Source: Pasteurellaceae bacterium Pebbles2
Lineage (GTDB): Bacteria; Pseudomonadota; Gammaproteobacteria; Enterobacterales; Pasteurellaceae
Direction of reading: 5' to 3'
DNA length: 64,000 nt
NCBI GenBank assembly: GCA_023101505.1
Contig: LVZA01000001.1
Location: 496,001 to 560,000, forward strand
Shown piece by piece: positions 8,014-18,600 of this stretch. Both the position numbers and the translations under genes were made by a program. A model generated the notes under the pieces. The model did not search any database and had not been told where the DNA came from. It saw nothing but the letters and a program-made list of their open reading frames with translations. Each line of letters opens with the position of its first letter. Positions within the stretch are counted from its first letter, which is position 1.

Positions 8014-9309
8014 TTATTTAGTTAAATATGGAGACCAAGCTGGAAATTTAACTTGTCCCTCACTTCCTGGCAATCTCGCTTTAAAACGACCATCTGCGGA
8101 TACTAATTGTAGCACCTTTCCTAATCCTTGGGTAGAGCTATAAATAATCATAATGCCGTTTGGTGAAATACTTGGACTCTCGTCTAAGAAAGTTGAACTC
8201 AATACTTGAGTTGAACCTGAAACAAGGTCTTTTTTAATCACGTTATCGCCTGAAATCATTACCATAGTTTTACCGTCAGAACTAACCTGACCGCTATAGC
8301 TTGAACCACCAGAACCTACCAATGTTGCACCACCACCTGTGGCACTCATTGAGTAAACTTGCGGTCGCCCGCCTCTGTCCGAGGTAAACAAGATACGTCC
8401 ATCTGGAGTCCAGCTAGGCTCTGTATTATTGCCTGCGTTACTCGTCAATTTGGTAGGTTGTCCACCATTTGAACTCATTACATAAATGTTTAACTGACCA
8501 TCTTGGCTAGATGCAAAAGCTAAACGAGAACCATCTGGTGAAAACGCTGGTGCGCCGTTATGTCCTGGGAATGAAGCAACCACTTTACGTGCGCCAGAAC
8601 CTAAATCCTGCACCACTAATTGTGATTTTCTATTTTCAAAAGACACATAAGCTAAGCGTTTTCCGTCGGCAGACCACGCTGGCGACATAATTGGCTGTGA
8701 ACTACGATTTACCACAAATTGGTTAAATCCATCGTAGTCTGAAACTCGTACTTCATAAGGTTGTGAACCGCCATTTTTTTGCACGACATAGGCAATTTTA
8801 GTTCTAAACGCCCCTTTGATTGCGGTAATTTTTTCAAATACTTCATCACTTACAGTGTGCGCACCATAGCGAATAAATTTAGGTGCAACAGTAAATGAAT
8901 TTTGCGCTAATACTGCACCTGCAGAACCTGAAGCACCAATAGTATCCACTAATTGATAGGCAACATTATAACCGCCACCAGTAGCAGTTACTTGTCCAAC
9001 CACAATAGCATCAACCCCTAAAGAAGCCCACGCATCAGGCGTTACTTCTGAAGCTGAACCGGGTTGCTGTGGCATTTGGCTTACTGGGATTGGGTTGAAT
9101 TTACCGCTGTTACGCAAATCCGCAGAAATAATTTCTGCCACATCAGCAGGCACTGCACCGTTAGTTTTAAACGGAACAACAGCGATTGGGCGTGCACCCT
9201 CAACACCTTCATCGATCACGATACGCACTTCGTCATCAGCTTGTGCTGTGTTAATTGCAAAAAATAACACCGCAAATATACTCAGAATTCGAGTCATTAA
9301 TTTCATCAT
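8014..9309 (-). CDS. tolB: TolB, periplasmic beta-propeller of the Tol-Pal system
   Basis: This 431-aa protein has a Sec signal peptide ending near NTAQA (residue about 24). An N-terminal domain ([21 protein letters not shown] onward, to about 170) is followed by a six-bladed propeller built from PD40-type repeats: [45 protein letters not shown] and [15 protein letters not shown]. TolB binds Pal through the propeller and TolA through its N-terminus. Either of two adjacent ATGs (9309, 9306) may start it; AGGTGG lies just upstream. It lies between tolA and pal in the conserved order. Confidence 0.96.
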   Translation of the reverse strand: MMKLMTRILSIFAVLFFAINTAQADDEVRIVIDEGVEGARPIAVVPFKTNGAVPADVAEIISADLRNSGKFNPIPVSQMPQQPGSASEVTPDAWASLGVDAIVVGQVTATGGGYNVAYQLVDTIGASGSAGAVLAQNSFTVAPKFIRYGAHTVSDEVFEKITAIKGAFRTKIAYVVQKNGGSQPYEVRVSDYDGFNQFVVNRSSQPIMSPAWSADGKRLAYVSFENRKSQLVVQDLGSGARKVVASFPGHNGAPAFSPDGSRLAFASSQDGQLNIYVMSSNGGQPTKLTSNAGNNTEPSWTPDGRILFTSDRGGRPQVYSMSATGGGATLVGSGGSSYSGQVSSDGKTMVMISGDNVIKKDLVSGSTQVLSSTFLDESPSISPNGIMIIYSSTQGLGKVLQLVSADGRFKARLPGSEGQVKFPAWSPYLTK

Positions 9310-9344
9310 ACCACCTATGGTTTATTTCACTTTATAAAAATCCA

Positions 9345-10562
9345 TTATTTCAAATCGAAATCAATAGTTGGATTTTTATATTTATTGTAAACAGCATCAG
9401 ACGGTGCTGCTGGAACTTTTTTAGTTCTCGCTACCGCACTTAATGCTGCTGCACAAATATCATCAGGACCTGAAACACGTTGATAACCTAAAATCGTACC
9501 ATCACGTCCTAACTGAATTTTCACGCTACATACCTTGCCAGCAAAACTTGGATCTTTGATAAAGCGGCGTTTGATTTCTTTCTTAATCACACCTGCATAT
9601 TGATCGCCTACTTTGCTGCCATCGCCAGCGCCTTGTCCCGCACCCGAACCTTGACTACCGCCCTTGTTCGCATTGCCACCTTTCGCTGCACTACCACCAC
9701 CGACTTCACCACCATTGAGGAAATCATCAAGGGCTGCTTGCTCAGATTTGCGTTTTGCTTTGGCTTCGGCATCAGCTTTCGCTTTAGCTTCTTTAGCGGC
9801 TTTTTCTTTGGCTTCTTTCTCTGCTTTGGCTTTAGCCTCTTTTTCAGCTTTTGCTTTCGCTTCTTTTTCCGCTTTTTCTTTAGCTTCTTTGTCTGCCTTG
9901 GCTTTTGCTTCTTTTTCCGCTTTTGCTTTAGCGTCTTTCTCCGCCTTTTCTTTGGCTTCTTTTTCTGCTTTCGCTTTAGCTTCTTGTGCCGCCTTTTCTT
10001 TTGCTGCTTTAGCCGTTTCAGCCGCTTTCGCCTTAGCATCTTCTTCAGCTTGTTTTGCTGCCGCTGCTAAACGTTTTGCTTCCGCATCGGCTTTTAATTT
10101 TGCTGCTTCAGCGGCTTTTTTCGCTTTGGCTTCAGCTTCTTCTTTAGCTTTTTGCTCAGCCTCTTGCTTCGCTTTTTGTTGCTCAAGTTGCTTTTGGCGT
10201 TGTTGTTCTTTTTGCTGCTCGAGCTTTTGTTGCTCTTGCTTAATTTGTTCTTGGTCAGGCTCAACTTTTGGCTCTGGTTTAGGTTCAACTTTCGGCTCTG
10301 GCTGTTCTTCTTCAACAGGCTCTTTTTTGGCTTTTTCTACTTGCCCTTTTTTCTGCTGTTGAATACGTCCCCATTCTTGTGCTGCCGCACCAGTATCTAC
10401 CATTACCGCACCGATGACATCACCGTCGCCCTCGCCACCACCCATTGCCTCAATAGGGTTATGAAAAAGTGAGCTTAAAATTAACAAACCGAACAAAATC
10501 GAATGCATTATAATGGAAAGCAACACTGCATTCGTTTCTTTCTTTTGTCGATTATTTTTCAC
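9345..10562 (-). CDS. tolA: TolA, inner-membrane envelope-spanning protein
   Basis: TolA bridges inner and outer membranes and transmits proton-motive-force energy from TolQR to Pal/TolB. The 405-aa protein has one N-terminal membrane helix (VLLSIIMHSILFGLLILSSL, residues about 13-32) and a Pro/Glu/Gln segment. A long Lys/Ala/Glu helix made of degenerate KAEKEAKAKA-type repeats spans residues about 110-275. After a Gly-rich linker comes a folded C-terminal domain (GDQYAGVIKKEIKRRF to the end). The start codon appears to be GTG at 10562, just downstream of a purine-rich stretch; I see no better ATG. The repeat helix generates long artefactual open frames on both strands. Confidence 0.95.
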   Translation of the reverse strand: MKNNRQKKETNAVLLSIIMHSILFGLLILSSLFHNPIEAMGGGEGDGDVIGAVMVDTGAAAQEWGRIQQQKKGQVEKAKKEPVEEEQPEPKVEPKPEPKVEPDQEQIKQEQQKLEQQKEQQRQKQLEQQKAKQEAEQKAKEEAEAKAKKAAEAAKLKADAEAKRLAAAAKQAEEDAKAKAAETAKAAKEKAAQEAKAKAEKEAKEKAEKDAKAKAEKEAKAKADKEAKEKAEKEAKAKAEKEAKAKAEKEAKEKAAKEAKAKADAEAKAKRKSEQAALDDFLNGGEVGGGSAAKGGNANKGGSQGSGAGQGAGDGSKVGDQYAGVIKKEIKRRFIKDPSFAGKVCSVKIQLGRDGTILGYQRVSGPDDICAAALSAVARTKKVPAAPSDAVYNKYKNPTIDFDLK

Positions 10563-10577
10563 AATTTATCCTACTGT

Positions 10578-11003
10578 CTAAATGGGATCAGTCATTAAAC
10601 CAACCGATTTAATACCTGCTAAATGAAGTAAATTCAATGCTTTAATCACTTCTTCGTAAGGCACATCATTTGCTCCGCCAACTAAAAACATTGTGTTCGG
10701 ATCTTTTTCAAATTCGGCTTTCGTCATTGCGGTTACCATTTCTTCGGTTAAGCCCTCAGAACGATCCCCAGCAATGGAAATTGCATATTGCCCCACGCCT
10801 GCTACTTCTAAAATCACAGGTACTTTATCTTCATTTGAAACACTTTGGCTTTCTACAGCATCGGGCAAATCTACTTGCACGCTTTGGCTAATAATTGGAG
10901 CCGTTGCCATAAAAATCAGAACTAAAACTAATAATACGTCCAAAAATGGCACGATATTAATTTCAGACTTAATACTTTTTTCTCTACTACGGCGGTAAGC
11001 CAT
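10578..11003 (-). CDS. tolR: TolR, inner-membrane proton-channel subunit
   Basis: This 141-aa protein of the ExbD/TolR family has a short cytoplasmic N-terminus (MAYRRSREKSIKSEINIV) and one membrane helix PFLDVLLVLVLIFMATAPII. The helix carries the conserved Asp needed for proton conduction, and a small periplasmic domain follows. It pairs with TolQ to energise TolA. It lies 15 bp upstream of tolA and is separated from tolQ by a 93-bp gap containing an inverted pair of uptake signals, which could attenuate readthrough. Confidence 0.96.
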   Translation of the reverse strand: MAYRRSREKSIKSEINIVPFLDVLLVLVLIFMATAPIISQSVQVDLPDAVESQSVSNEDKVPVILEVAGVGQYAISIAGDRSEGLTEEMVTAMTKAEFEKDPNTMFLVGGANDVPYEEVIKALNLLHLAGIKSVGLMTDPI

Positions 11004-11030
11004 ATCAACCTCTAAAACTTCGCTAAAATC

Positions 11031-11079
11031 AACCGCACTTTGCCTTAGTTTTTACTTAATCTGCTAATTAAGTGCGGTT
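11031..11079 (-). repeat. Inverted pair of uptake signals between tolQ and tolR
   Basis: AACCGCACTT at 11031-11040 and AAGTGCGGTT at 11070-11079 form a 10-bp stem with a 29-base loop. The minus strand after the hairpin has no strong U-run, so it is probably a weak attenuator or simply an uptake-signal pair inside the operon. Confidence 0.6.
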
Positions 11080-11096
11080 AAAAAAATCAGAATTTG

Positions 11097-11780
11097 TTAG
11101 CTTTTTGCGAACACTTGACGTTGTAAAATCGTCGTGAATTCGTCAATAAAGTTGCCATAATTTTGTTCTAATTTAGTTACTCGCAAGCTCAAACGGTTAT
11201 ATGCCATTACCGCTGGAATCGCTGCAAATAAACCGATAGCCGTTGCGATTAACGCTTCTGCAATACCTGGTGCAACCATTTGTAATGTCGCTTGTTTTGC
11301 ACCACTTAATGCCATAAAGGCGTGCATAATTCCCCATACCGTACCAAATAGACCGATATATGGACTAACTGATGCAACCGTTGCTAAGAATGGTACGCGT
11401 GTTTCTAAATCTTCAATTTCACGGTTCATCGCCAAGTTCATTGCGCGCGTGCTCCCCATAATGATCGCTTCAGGCGCATCAGGGTTCACTTGTTTTAAAC
11501 GAGCAAATTCTTTAAAGCCCACATAGAAAATCTGTTCGCTACCATTTAAGTTAGCATCACGGCGATTTTCTAAACCATCATAAAGTTTGGTTAAATCTTC
11601 ACCCGACCAAAAACGATCTTCAAATGCTAATGAATCTTTTAAGGCTTGGGTTAGCACACGGCTACGTTGGATAATAATCGCCCACGAAATCACCGAGAAC
11701 GAGATTAAAATTAAAATTACAAGTTGAACGACGATACTCGCCTTTAGAAATAAATCTAAAAAGTTCAATTCTGCAGTCAT
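11097..11780 (-). CDS. tolQ: TolQ, inner-membrane proton-channel subunit
   Basis: This 227-aa protein of the MotA/TolQ/ExbB family has three predicted membrane segments: [20 protein letters not shown] near residue 17, and two in the second half ([15 protein letters not shown] and [20 protein letters not shown]). The Gly/Pro-rich motif [20 protein letters not shown] is typical of the family. With TolR it forms the proton-driven motor of Tol-Pal. It begins 18 bp after ybgC, so it is co-transcribed in the ybgC-tolQRAB-pal operon. Confidence 0.96.
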   Translation of the reverse strand: MTAELNFLDLFLKASIVVQLVILILISFSVISWAIIIQRSRVLTQALKDSLAFEDRFWSGEDLTKLYDGLENRRDANLNGSEQIFYVGFKEFARLKQVNPDAPEAIIMGSTRAMNLAMNREIEDLETRVPFLATVASVSPYIGLFGTVWGIMHAFMALSGAKQATLQMVAPGIAEALIATAIGLFAAIPAVMAYNRLSLRVTKLEQNYGNFIDEFTTILQRQVFAKS

Positions 11781-11798
11781 TGGATAGCTCCGAAAAAA

Positions 11799-12206
11799 TT
11801 ATTGACTAAATGCGGCTTTAACTTCAGTAGGAAGTGCCACAGGTTTCATTTTGCCTAAATCAACACAGGCTACCTTAACGGTAGCCTTACTCAATATGCG
11901 TTCTTCTCTTTTAAGGCATTGAGAGAATACCACTGTTGCCCTTTTCACTTCATCGACAACGGTTTCCACCGTCAACAAATCATCTAATTTAGCAGGAAAA
12001 TCATAGTCAATGGACATTGATTTCACCACAAAAGCAATTTGTTTTTCCGCTAATAATGCTTGTTGCGAAAATTGGAGATGGCGCAAAAATTCCGTTCTTG
12101 CACGTTCGTAAAAATGCAAATAGCGTGCGTGATAAACCACCCCACCTGCATCAGTATCTTCATAATAAACTCGAATTGGAAATTCAAATATCGTTGTTGC
12201 AAGCAT
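11799..12206 (-). CDS. ybgC: YbgC, acyl-CoA thioesterase of the tol-pal operon
   Basis: This 135-aa hot-dog-fold thioesterase carries the active-site signature VYYEDTDAGGVVYHARYLHF (residues about 13-32), including the catalytic Asp, followed by YERARTEFLR. In other bacteria YbgC hydrolyses short-chain or phospholipid-linked acyl thioesters and associates with acyl carrier protein. It is the first gene of the tol-pal operon, as in E. coli and H. influenzae. The ATG at 12206 fits the family N-terminus. The approximately 160 bp upstream hold the probable operon promoter and one uptake signal (near 12299). Confidence 0.95.
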   Translation of the reverse strand: MLATTIFEFPIRVYYEDTDAGGVVYHARYLHFYERARTEFLRHLQFSQQALLAEKQIAFVVKSMSIDYDFPAKLDDLLTVETVVDEVKRATVVFSQCLKREERILSKATVKVACVDLGKMKPVALPTEVKAAFSQ

Positions 12207-12368
12207 TATTTTTCTTGATGAAATTTTAGTATAAAAAACTGGCGTATTTTAGATTGTTCAATATAGATAAGCAAGCATTTAAATAAGGAAAATCGCAAAA
12301 GTGCGGTGAATTTTTCATCATTTTTAACTTTTACGATTTCTACTTAAATTTATGGCATTATCAGCTGA

Positions 12369-13917
<1,549 letters not shown>

Positions 13918-13948
13918 AATTTCCCACAATAATTAATCTAAATATTTA

Positions 13949-14290
13949 TTAAGCAATAAACGAGTTGAGCCAATCCGTTAAGCCAAAAAGATCCGCCAAT
14001 GTTGATAATTGTGATGGTGCATTTGCCACAATCAGACGATGATTTGAATGTTGAATGCGACGACAATGTGTAATCAAATCGCATAATAACGCAAATCCTG
14101 CACTATCAATTCGGCTAATTTGCGAAAGATCCCACAGGATATCTTTGTCGGCAATTTGCTTTTCTGATAAAAGGACAAAACGTTGTTCCCACAAAGGCAA
14201 CAACGTATCGCGAGATAACTCTCCAGTTATTTGGAGAGTTATTTTATCATCATTTTGCACTGCCGACCATTTTAGTTTTTCAGCTTGCAT
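13949..14290 (-). CDS. mlaB: MlaB, STAS-domain subunit of the Mla ABC complex
   Basis: This 113-aa STAS-domain protein has the motif DLSQISRIDSAGFALLCDLI near residues 68-87, where the Ser aligns with the conserved regulatory Ser/Thr of the family. MlaB binds the ATPase MlaF on the cytoplasmic side and is needed for activity of the MlaFEDB phospholipid transporter. It starts 8 bp after mlaC ends, so it is in the same transcript. The protein is diverged, as MlaB usually is, and the identification leans on position. Confidence 0.92.
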   Translation of the reverse strand: MQAEKLKWSAVQNDDKITLQITGELSRDTLLPLWEQRFVLLSEKQIADKDILWDLSQISRIDSAGFALLCDLITHCRRIQHSNHRLIVANAPSQLSTLADLFGLTDWLNSFIA

Positions 14291-14298
14291 ATTTCAGA

Positions 14299-14928
14299 TT
14301 ATTTTTTAATAGTTACAGGTACAGCGGCAGCTTTTAACACTTGCGCAGTAAGCGCATCAATACCGTCTTTGCGTAAGATATTGCTCCATTCTTGTTTTTT
14401 GGTTTCCACCATACTCACGCCCTCAGCTGCCATATCATAAACTTGCCATTGACCAGATTTGCTGTTTTTACGCCATTGGAAAGTTAGATTTACTGGTTGA
14501 CTTTGAATAAGTTTCACACGCACGCTAGCTTGGCTGTCGCCATTTAATTGTGCTGGCTGAACTTGAATTTCTTGACCATTATATAAAGTCAACGCCTGTG
14601 CATAAGATTGTTCGATAAACTTATCAAATGCCGCAAAGAATTTCTCACGTTGTTCTGGTGTAGTTGATTTGAAATATTGTCCTAACACCAATGAACCTGC
14701 ATAATTAACGTGAACATATGACATTAAATCTTGGCGAACGATAGATTTTAACATATTCGGGTTAGATTTAATTTGTGCACTATTAGCTTTTAAATCTGCA
14801 AATAATTTATCTGCCGTTTTTTGGGTTAATTCATAAGGACCATCTGCTGCCATTACGCTTTGTACAGCAAAAAGTGCGGTTGAAATAACGATAATTTTTG
14901 ATAACCATTGTTTAAATTGAATTTTCAT
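14299..14928 (-). CDS. mlaC: MlaC, periplasmic phospholipid carrier
   Basis: This 209-aa protein has a cleavable signal peptide (AVQSVMA, cut before ADGPYEL) followed by the MlaC/Ttg2D domain. Motifs are DLMSYVHVNYAGSLVLGQYF and REKFFAAFDKFIEQSYAQAL, and the C-terminus WSNILRKDGIDALTAQVL is the standard end. MlaC shuttles phospholipid between the outer-membrane MlaA complex and the inner-membrane MlaFEDB complex. It lies 30 bp after mlaD in the operon. mlaA is not in this window. Confidence 0.95.
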   Translation of the reverse strand: MKIQFKQWLSKIIVISTALFAVQSVMAADGPYELTQKTADKLFADLKANSAQIKSNPNMLKSIVRQDLMSYVHVNYAGSLVLGQYFKSTTPEQREKFFAAFDKFIEQSYAQALTLYNGQEIQVQPAQLNGDSQASVRVKLIQSQPVNLTFQWRKNSKSGQWQVYDMAAEGVSMVETKKQEWSNILRKDGIDALTAQVLKAAAVPVTIKK

Positions 14929-14958
14929 AAAAACTCCTAAGAGATTTGCTTTCCTAAA

Positions 14959-15465
14959 TTATTGAGCGGTTGGTGCTTCTGCCGTTGGCTCATCTTTTTT
15001 GTCCTTATCGCCATATAAAAACTGACCGATAAGATCTTCTAAAACCATTGCTGATTTGGTGTCAACAACTGTGCTTCCTTCTTTTAACATTGGCGTTTCA
15101 CCATCATCAAAACCGATGCTTAACGCAATGTATTGTTCACCTAATAAACCAGAGGTTTTAATCGAAAGTGAACTATTATCTGGAATTTGGTTATATTCTT
15201 CATTTACCGCAATAGTTACTTGAGGCAAATAATTTTTTTCATTTAAAGCGATATGGGTTACTCGACCGATAACCACGCCGCCCACTTTTAACGGTGCACG
15301 CACTTTAAGACCACCAATATTGTCAAAAGTTGCATTAATATTATAAGATTTCTCTTGGCTAAAGCCTTGCACATTTGCCACTTTCAAGCCCATAAAGACC
15401 AACGCCGCAATGCCGAGCAATAAAAACAAGCCTACCCAAAATTCATATTTAATTGTTTGTCGCAT
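14959..15465 (-). CDS. mlaD: MlaD, MCE-domain subunit of the Mla complex
   Basis: This 168-aa protein is anchored by one N-terminal membrane helix (FWVGLFLLLGIAALVFMGL). A single MCE domain (YNINATFDNIGGLKVRAPLK, VVIGRVTHIAL, LLGEQYIALSIG) hexamerises into a ring in the periplasm. It receives or donates lipid with MlaC. The tail KDKKDEPTAEAPTAQ is low-complexity and probably disordered. It lies 29 bp after mlaE. Confidence 0.95.
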   Translation of the reverse strand: MRQTIKYEFWVGLFLLLGIAALVFMGLKVANVQGFSQEKSYNINATFDNIGGLKVRAPLKVGGVVIGRVTHIALNEKNYLPQVTIAVNEEYNQIPDNSSLSIKTSGLLGEQYIALSIGFDDGETPMLKEGSTVVDTKSAMVLEDLIGQFLYGDKDKKDEPTAEAPTAQ

Positions 15466-15494
15466 AATTTTACCTAATAAAAAACAAATTCTTT

Positions 15495-16274
15495 TTAACC
15501 GCCGAACATCATCGCCGTTAAAATAAAGTCTAAACCTAATACTAATAACGAAGCATTCACCACGGTTTTAGTGGTAGATTGGCTAATTCCCTCTGAGGTT
15601 GGAATACAATCATAGCCATTAAACAATGCCACCCACACTACGGCAAAAGCAAACACAACACTTTTTATAAAGCCATAAAATAAGTCTTGCGTTGACACCG
15701 CATTTTGCATTACCGACCAAAAGCTGCCCTCATCAATGCCTTTCCAATCCACGCCGACTAATGAGCCACCAATCACGCCAACTGCGGTAAATAAAATCGC
15801 TAAAATTGGCATTGCGATTACGCCGCCCCAAAAGCGTGGTGCAATCACACGACGTAATGGATCGACCGCCATCATTTCAAGGCTGGAAAGTTGTTCAGTG
15901 GCTTTCATCAAACCGATTTCTGCAGTGAGTGCCGAACCTGCTCGCCCAGCAAATAACAATGCCGTAACCACAGGACCTAATTCACGTAATAACGATAAAG
16001 CTACCAATTGCCCTACGTTCGCTTCAGCGGCAAAATCCACTAATACCACATAGCCCTGCAAGCCCAATACCATGCCAATAAAAAAGCCCGACAGCAAAAT
16101 AATCAGCAACGATTGCACACCAAGAACGTGTAACTGCTTGATTAATAAAGGGGTATGTTTACGAAATTGTGGCTTGCCAATTAATGCTCCCCACAACATA
16201 AAACCTGATCGCCCTAAAGCACGCAAGCTGCGAATTACACTCGCTCCTAATTGGGAGATGAATTCTACAATCAT
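15495..16274 (-). CDS. mlaE: MlaE, permease of the Mla phospholipid transporter
   Basis: This 259-aa MlaE/YrbE-family permease has about five membrane segments. Conserved blocks are [40 protein letters not shown] and [18 protein letters not shown], the last of which contacts MlaF. The start ATG overlaps the mlaF stop by 4 bp, the usual coupling of ATPase and permease. Conservation is strong and no oddities are seen. Confidence 0.96.
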   Translation of the reverse strand: MIVEFISQLGASVIRSLRALGRSGFMLWGALIGKPQFRKHTPLLIKQLHVLGVQSLLIILLSGFFIGMVLGLQGYVVLVDFAAEANVGQLVALSLLRELGPVVTALLFAGRAGSALTAEIGLMKATEQLSSLEMMAVDPLRRVIAPRFWGGVIAMPILAILFTAVGVIGGSLVGVDWKGIDEGSFWSVMQNAVSTQDLFYGFIKSVVFAFAVVWVALFNGYDCIPTSEGISQSTTKTVVNASLLVLGLDFILTAMMFGG

Positions 16275-17068
16275 TTAAATAAATCTCCTACATAATCTTC
16301 CGCAGGAAAATGAAAACGCACTGGTCCATCTTCCTCGCCATTAATAAACTGCACCACTTGTGGATCTTGGCTTTTTAATAGCGTTTCAGGCGTACCCTCG
16401 GCAATCACTCGTTTATCGGCAATAATATAAGCATAATCAGCAATACTCAGCACTTCTTGCACATCGTGCGAAACCACAATCGAGGTTAAGTTTAATGCTT
16501 CATTCAATCGCTTAATTAAGCTAATGATCACCCCCATACTAATCGGATCTTGCCCTGTAAAAGGCTCATCATACATAATCAATTCAGGATCTAGGGCGAT
16601 AGTGCGAGCCAATGCTGCACGACGTGCCATTCCCCCTGACAATTCAGATGGCATTAAATCCGCCGCCCCACGCAAGCCCACCGCTTCCAATTTCATTAAC
16701 ACGATTTTGCGGATTAAACTTTCAGGCAAGCGAGTATGCTCACGAATCGGAAAGGCTACATTATCAAAGGTAGAAATATCGGTAAATAATGCTCCCGATT
16801 GAAACAGCATTCCCATACGCTGACGCACTTTATACAGTTCACTATTCGACATTTGGCAAATATCTTTACCATCGAATAAGATCTCGCCTTGCTCAGGGTG
16901 AAGTTGTCCACCAATCAGCTTTAACAAGGTGGTTTTACCAATCCCCGACGGCCCCATAATGGCGGTAATTTTGCCTTTTTCAAAACGCAAATTAAGGTTG
17001 TCGTAAATCGTGCGTTCACCACGTTTAAAGGTGAGTTGCTTCACTTCAACGAGATTGTTCTCACGCAT
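16271..17068 (-). CDS. mlaF: MlaF, ATPase of the Mla phospholipid transporter
   Basis: This 265-aa ABC ATPase has Walker [10 protein letters not shown] near residue 40, signature [16 protein letters not shown] near 145, and Walker [16 protein letters not shown] just after. It drives phospholipid movement by the MlaFEDB complex that keeps the outer leaflet free of phospholipid. As first gene of the operon, its promoter should lie in the 96 bp between mlaF and xseA (17069-17164); I did not identify convincing hexamers there. Confidence 0.96.
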   Translation of the reverse strand: MRENNLVEVKQLTFKRGERTIYDNLNLRFEKGKITAIMGPSGIGKTTLLKLIGGQLHPEQGEILFDGKDICQMSNSELYKVRQRMGMLFQSGALFTDISTFDNVAFPIREHTRLPESLIRKIVLMKLEAVGLRGAADLMPSELSGGMARRAALARTIALDPELIMYDEPFTGQDPISMGVIISLIKRLNEALNLTSIVVSHDVQEVLSIADYAYIIADKRVIAEGTPETLLKSQDPQVVQFINGEEDGPVRFHFPAEDYVGDLFK

Positions 17069-17164
17069 TGTTTTGTTCCATTTTATTTTTCATTCTCTTT
17101 TTTTATTCGCCTTGGCATTTGCCCATTTGTTGACTGGCTTTTGACCGTGTTTTTTGCAAAACGT

Positions 17165-18499
17165 TCAACGTGGCTCAATTTTTTGTATAGTGCTGATAAT
17201 CACACCGTCAGCTATTCTTGTTTGCAAAGGCTCACCAAGATGCACTTGCTGAATTGAACTTATCGCTTTACCCTGTGCATTTTCTGCAATGGAATAACCT
17301 CGAGCCAATACTTTCAGCGGACTTAAGCTGTCCATTCTAGCACAAAGATGGGCTAATTGATGTTGTTTATTTGTCAATCGAGAATTTAGCTCAAAATTTA
17401 ACCGCACTTTCAGCTGCTGCAAATGCTGCTGTTGTTTTTGTAGCAAATGCGGCAAAGGATTATTGTCCAAACGCTGATAAAGTGCGGTGAAATTATGGCG
17501 ATTTTTTTCCATTATGCGTTGCATCACCGAAATTAAACGCTGCTCTAATTGTATCGTCCGTTGCTGCTGGATTTTTAATTGTGCATTCGGGTGCTGATGT
17601 TGCAAACGCAATAACCAGTGTTGTAACAACTGATGTTTTTCAGCAAAAAGACGATCAAATGCCATTGTTAAACGTTGGTGTTGATAGTCTAATTGCTTGA
17701 ATAATTCATCTTGGTTACGGCTGACTAATTCAGCCGCTGCCGATGGCGTTGGTGCACGCAGATCTGCCACAAAATCAGCAATGGTAACGTCAATTTCGTG
17801 TCCCACCGCACTGATAATTGGAATAGTCGAATTAAAAATCGCTCTCGCCACAATTTCTTCATTAAAGCACCACAAATCTTCCAGCGAACCGCCGCCACGC
17901 CCCACTATCAACACATCAACCTCTTGTCGTTGGTTTGCCAACTCAATCATTTGTGCAATTTCATTGGCAGCATCTTTGCCTTGCACTTGAGTTGGGTAAA
18001 TCACCACTTTCAAATTCGGATCTCGGCGTTTTAAAATCTGCAAAATATCTTGCAACGCCGCCCCTGTAGGCGAAGTTACCACCCCTAAAGTTTTACAAAA
18101 GTGCGGTAGATTTTTCTTTAGATTTTGTGCAAATAGCCCTTCCGCAGCCAACTTCATCTTGAGCTGTTCAAATTGCTGTTGCAACAAGCCCTCGCCTGCA
18201 GGGTGCATACTTTCAATGATTAATTGATAATCGCCTCGAGGCTCATACAAACTCACTCCAGCACGCACTAACACTTGCATTCCATTTTGTGGGCGGAAGC
18301 TCACTCGTGTAGTTTTCATTCGCCACATCGCACAACGAACCTGTGCATTCTCATCTTTTAAAGTGAGATACCAATGCCCCGATACTGGTTGGGTAAAGTT
18401 AGATATTTCGCCGGTCAGCCACACTGCACCAAATTCGCCCTCTAAGGCATTGCGTACAGCACCATTTAATTGGCTAACGGAATAGATATTTTGCTCCAT
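17165..18499 (-). CDS. xseA: XseA, exonuclease VII large subunit
   Basis: XseA is the catalytic subunit of exonuclease VII, which degrades single-stranded DNA from both ends. The protein is 444 aa from the ATG at 18499 (MEQNIYSVSQLNGAVRNALE); upstream in-frame codons are rejected because they run through the rne terminator. The N-terminal OB-fold (GAVWLTGEISNF, GHWYLTLKDENAQVRCAMW) is followed by the catalytic domain (GVVTSPTGAALQDIL, GRGGGSLEDLW, ISAVGHEIDVTIADFVAD LRA). A long Gln/Leu-rich coiled coil from about residue 275 to 400 binds XseB, which is encoded elsewhere. Confidence 0.95.
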   Translation of the reverse strand: MEQNIYSVSQLNGAVRNALEGEFGAVWLTGEISNFTQPVSGHWYLTLKDENAQVRCAMWRMKTTRVSFRPQNGMQVLVRAGVSLYEPRGDYQLIIESMHPAGEGLLQQQFEQLKMKLAAEGLFAQNLKKNLPHFCKTLGVVTSPTGAALQDILQILKRRDPNLKVVIYPTQVQGKDAANEIAQMIELANQRQEVDVLIVGRGGGSLEDLWCFNEEIVARAIFNSTIPIISAVGHEIDVTIADFVADLRAPTPSAAAELVSRNQDELFKQLDYQHQRLTMAFDRLFAEKHQLLQHWLLRLQHQHPNAQLKIQQQRTIQLEQRLISVMQRIMEKNRHNFTALYQRLDNNPLPHLLQKQQQHLQQLKVRLNFELNSRLTNKQHQLAHLCARMDSLSPLKVLARGYSIAENAQGKAISSIQQVHLGEPLQTRIADGVIISTIQKIEPR

Positions 18500-18554
18500 A
18501 TTTTCCCTTATTTCCCTTTTGCTCTTTGCTCTTTGTTTGGGCAATTCGTCCCTA

Positions 18555-18586
18555 TAAAAAATCCGACGCAAGCATCGGATTTTTAT
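18555..18586 (-). terminator. Terminator of rne
   Basis: AAAAATCCGA and TCGGATTTTT are separated by a 9-base loop, giving a stem followed by a U-run on the minus strand. It lies 15 bp after the rne stop codon and just upstream of xseA. Confidence 0.85.
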
Positions 18587-18600
18587 TGATCAAAAAAGCG

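Noticed and set aside
9600-10362. Long open frames on the plus strand and in another minus frame across tolA
   Set aside because: They are produced by the Lys/Ala/Glu repeat helix of TolA, give low-complexity Phe/Ala/Ser- or Lys-rich products, and have no ribosome sites.
18500-18571. N-terminal extension of xseA
   Set aside because: It runs through the rne terminator; the ExoVII large subunit family start is at 18499.
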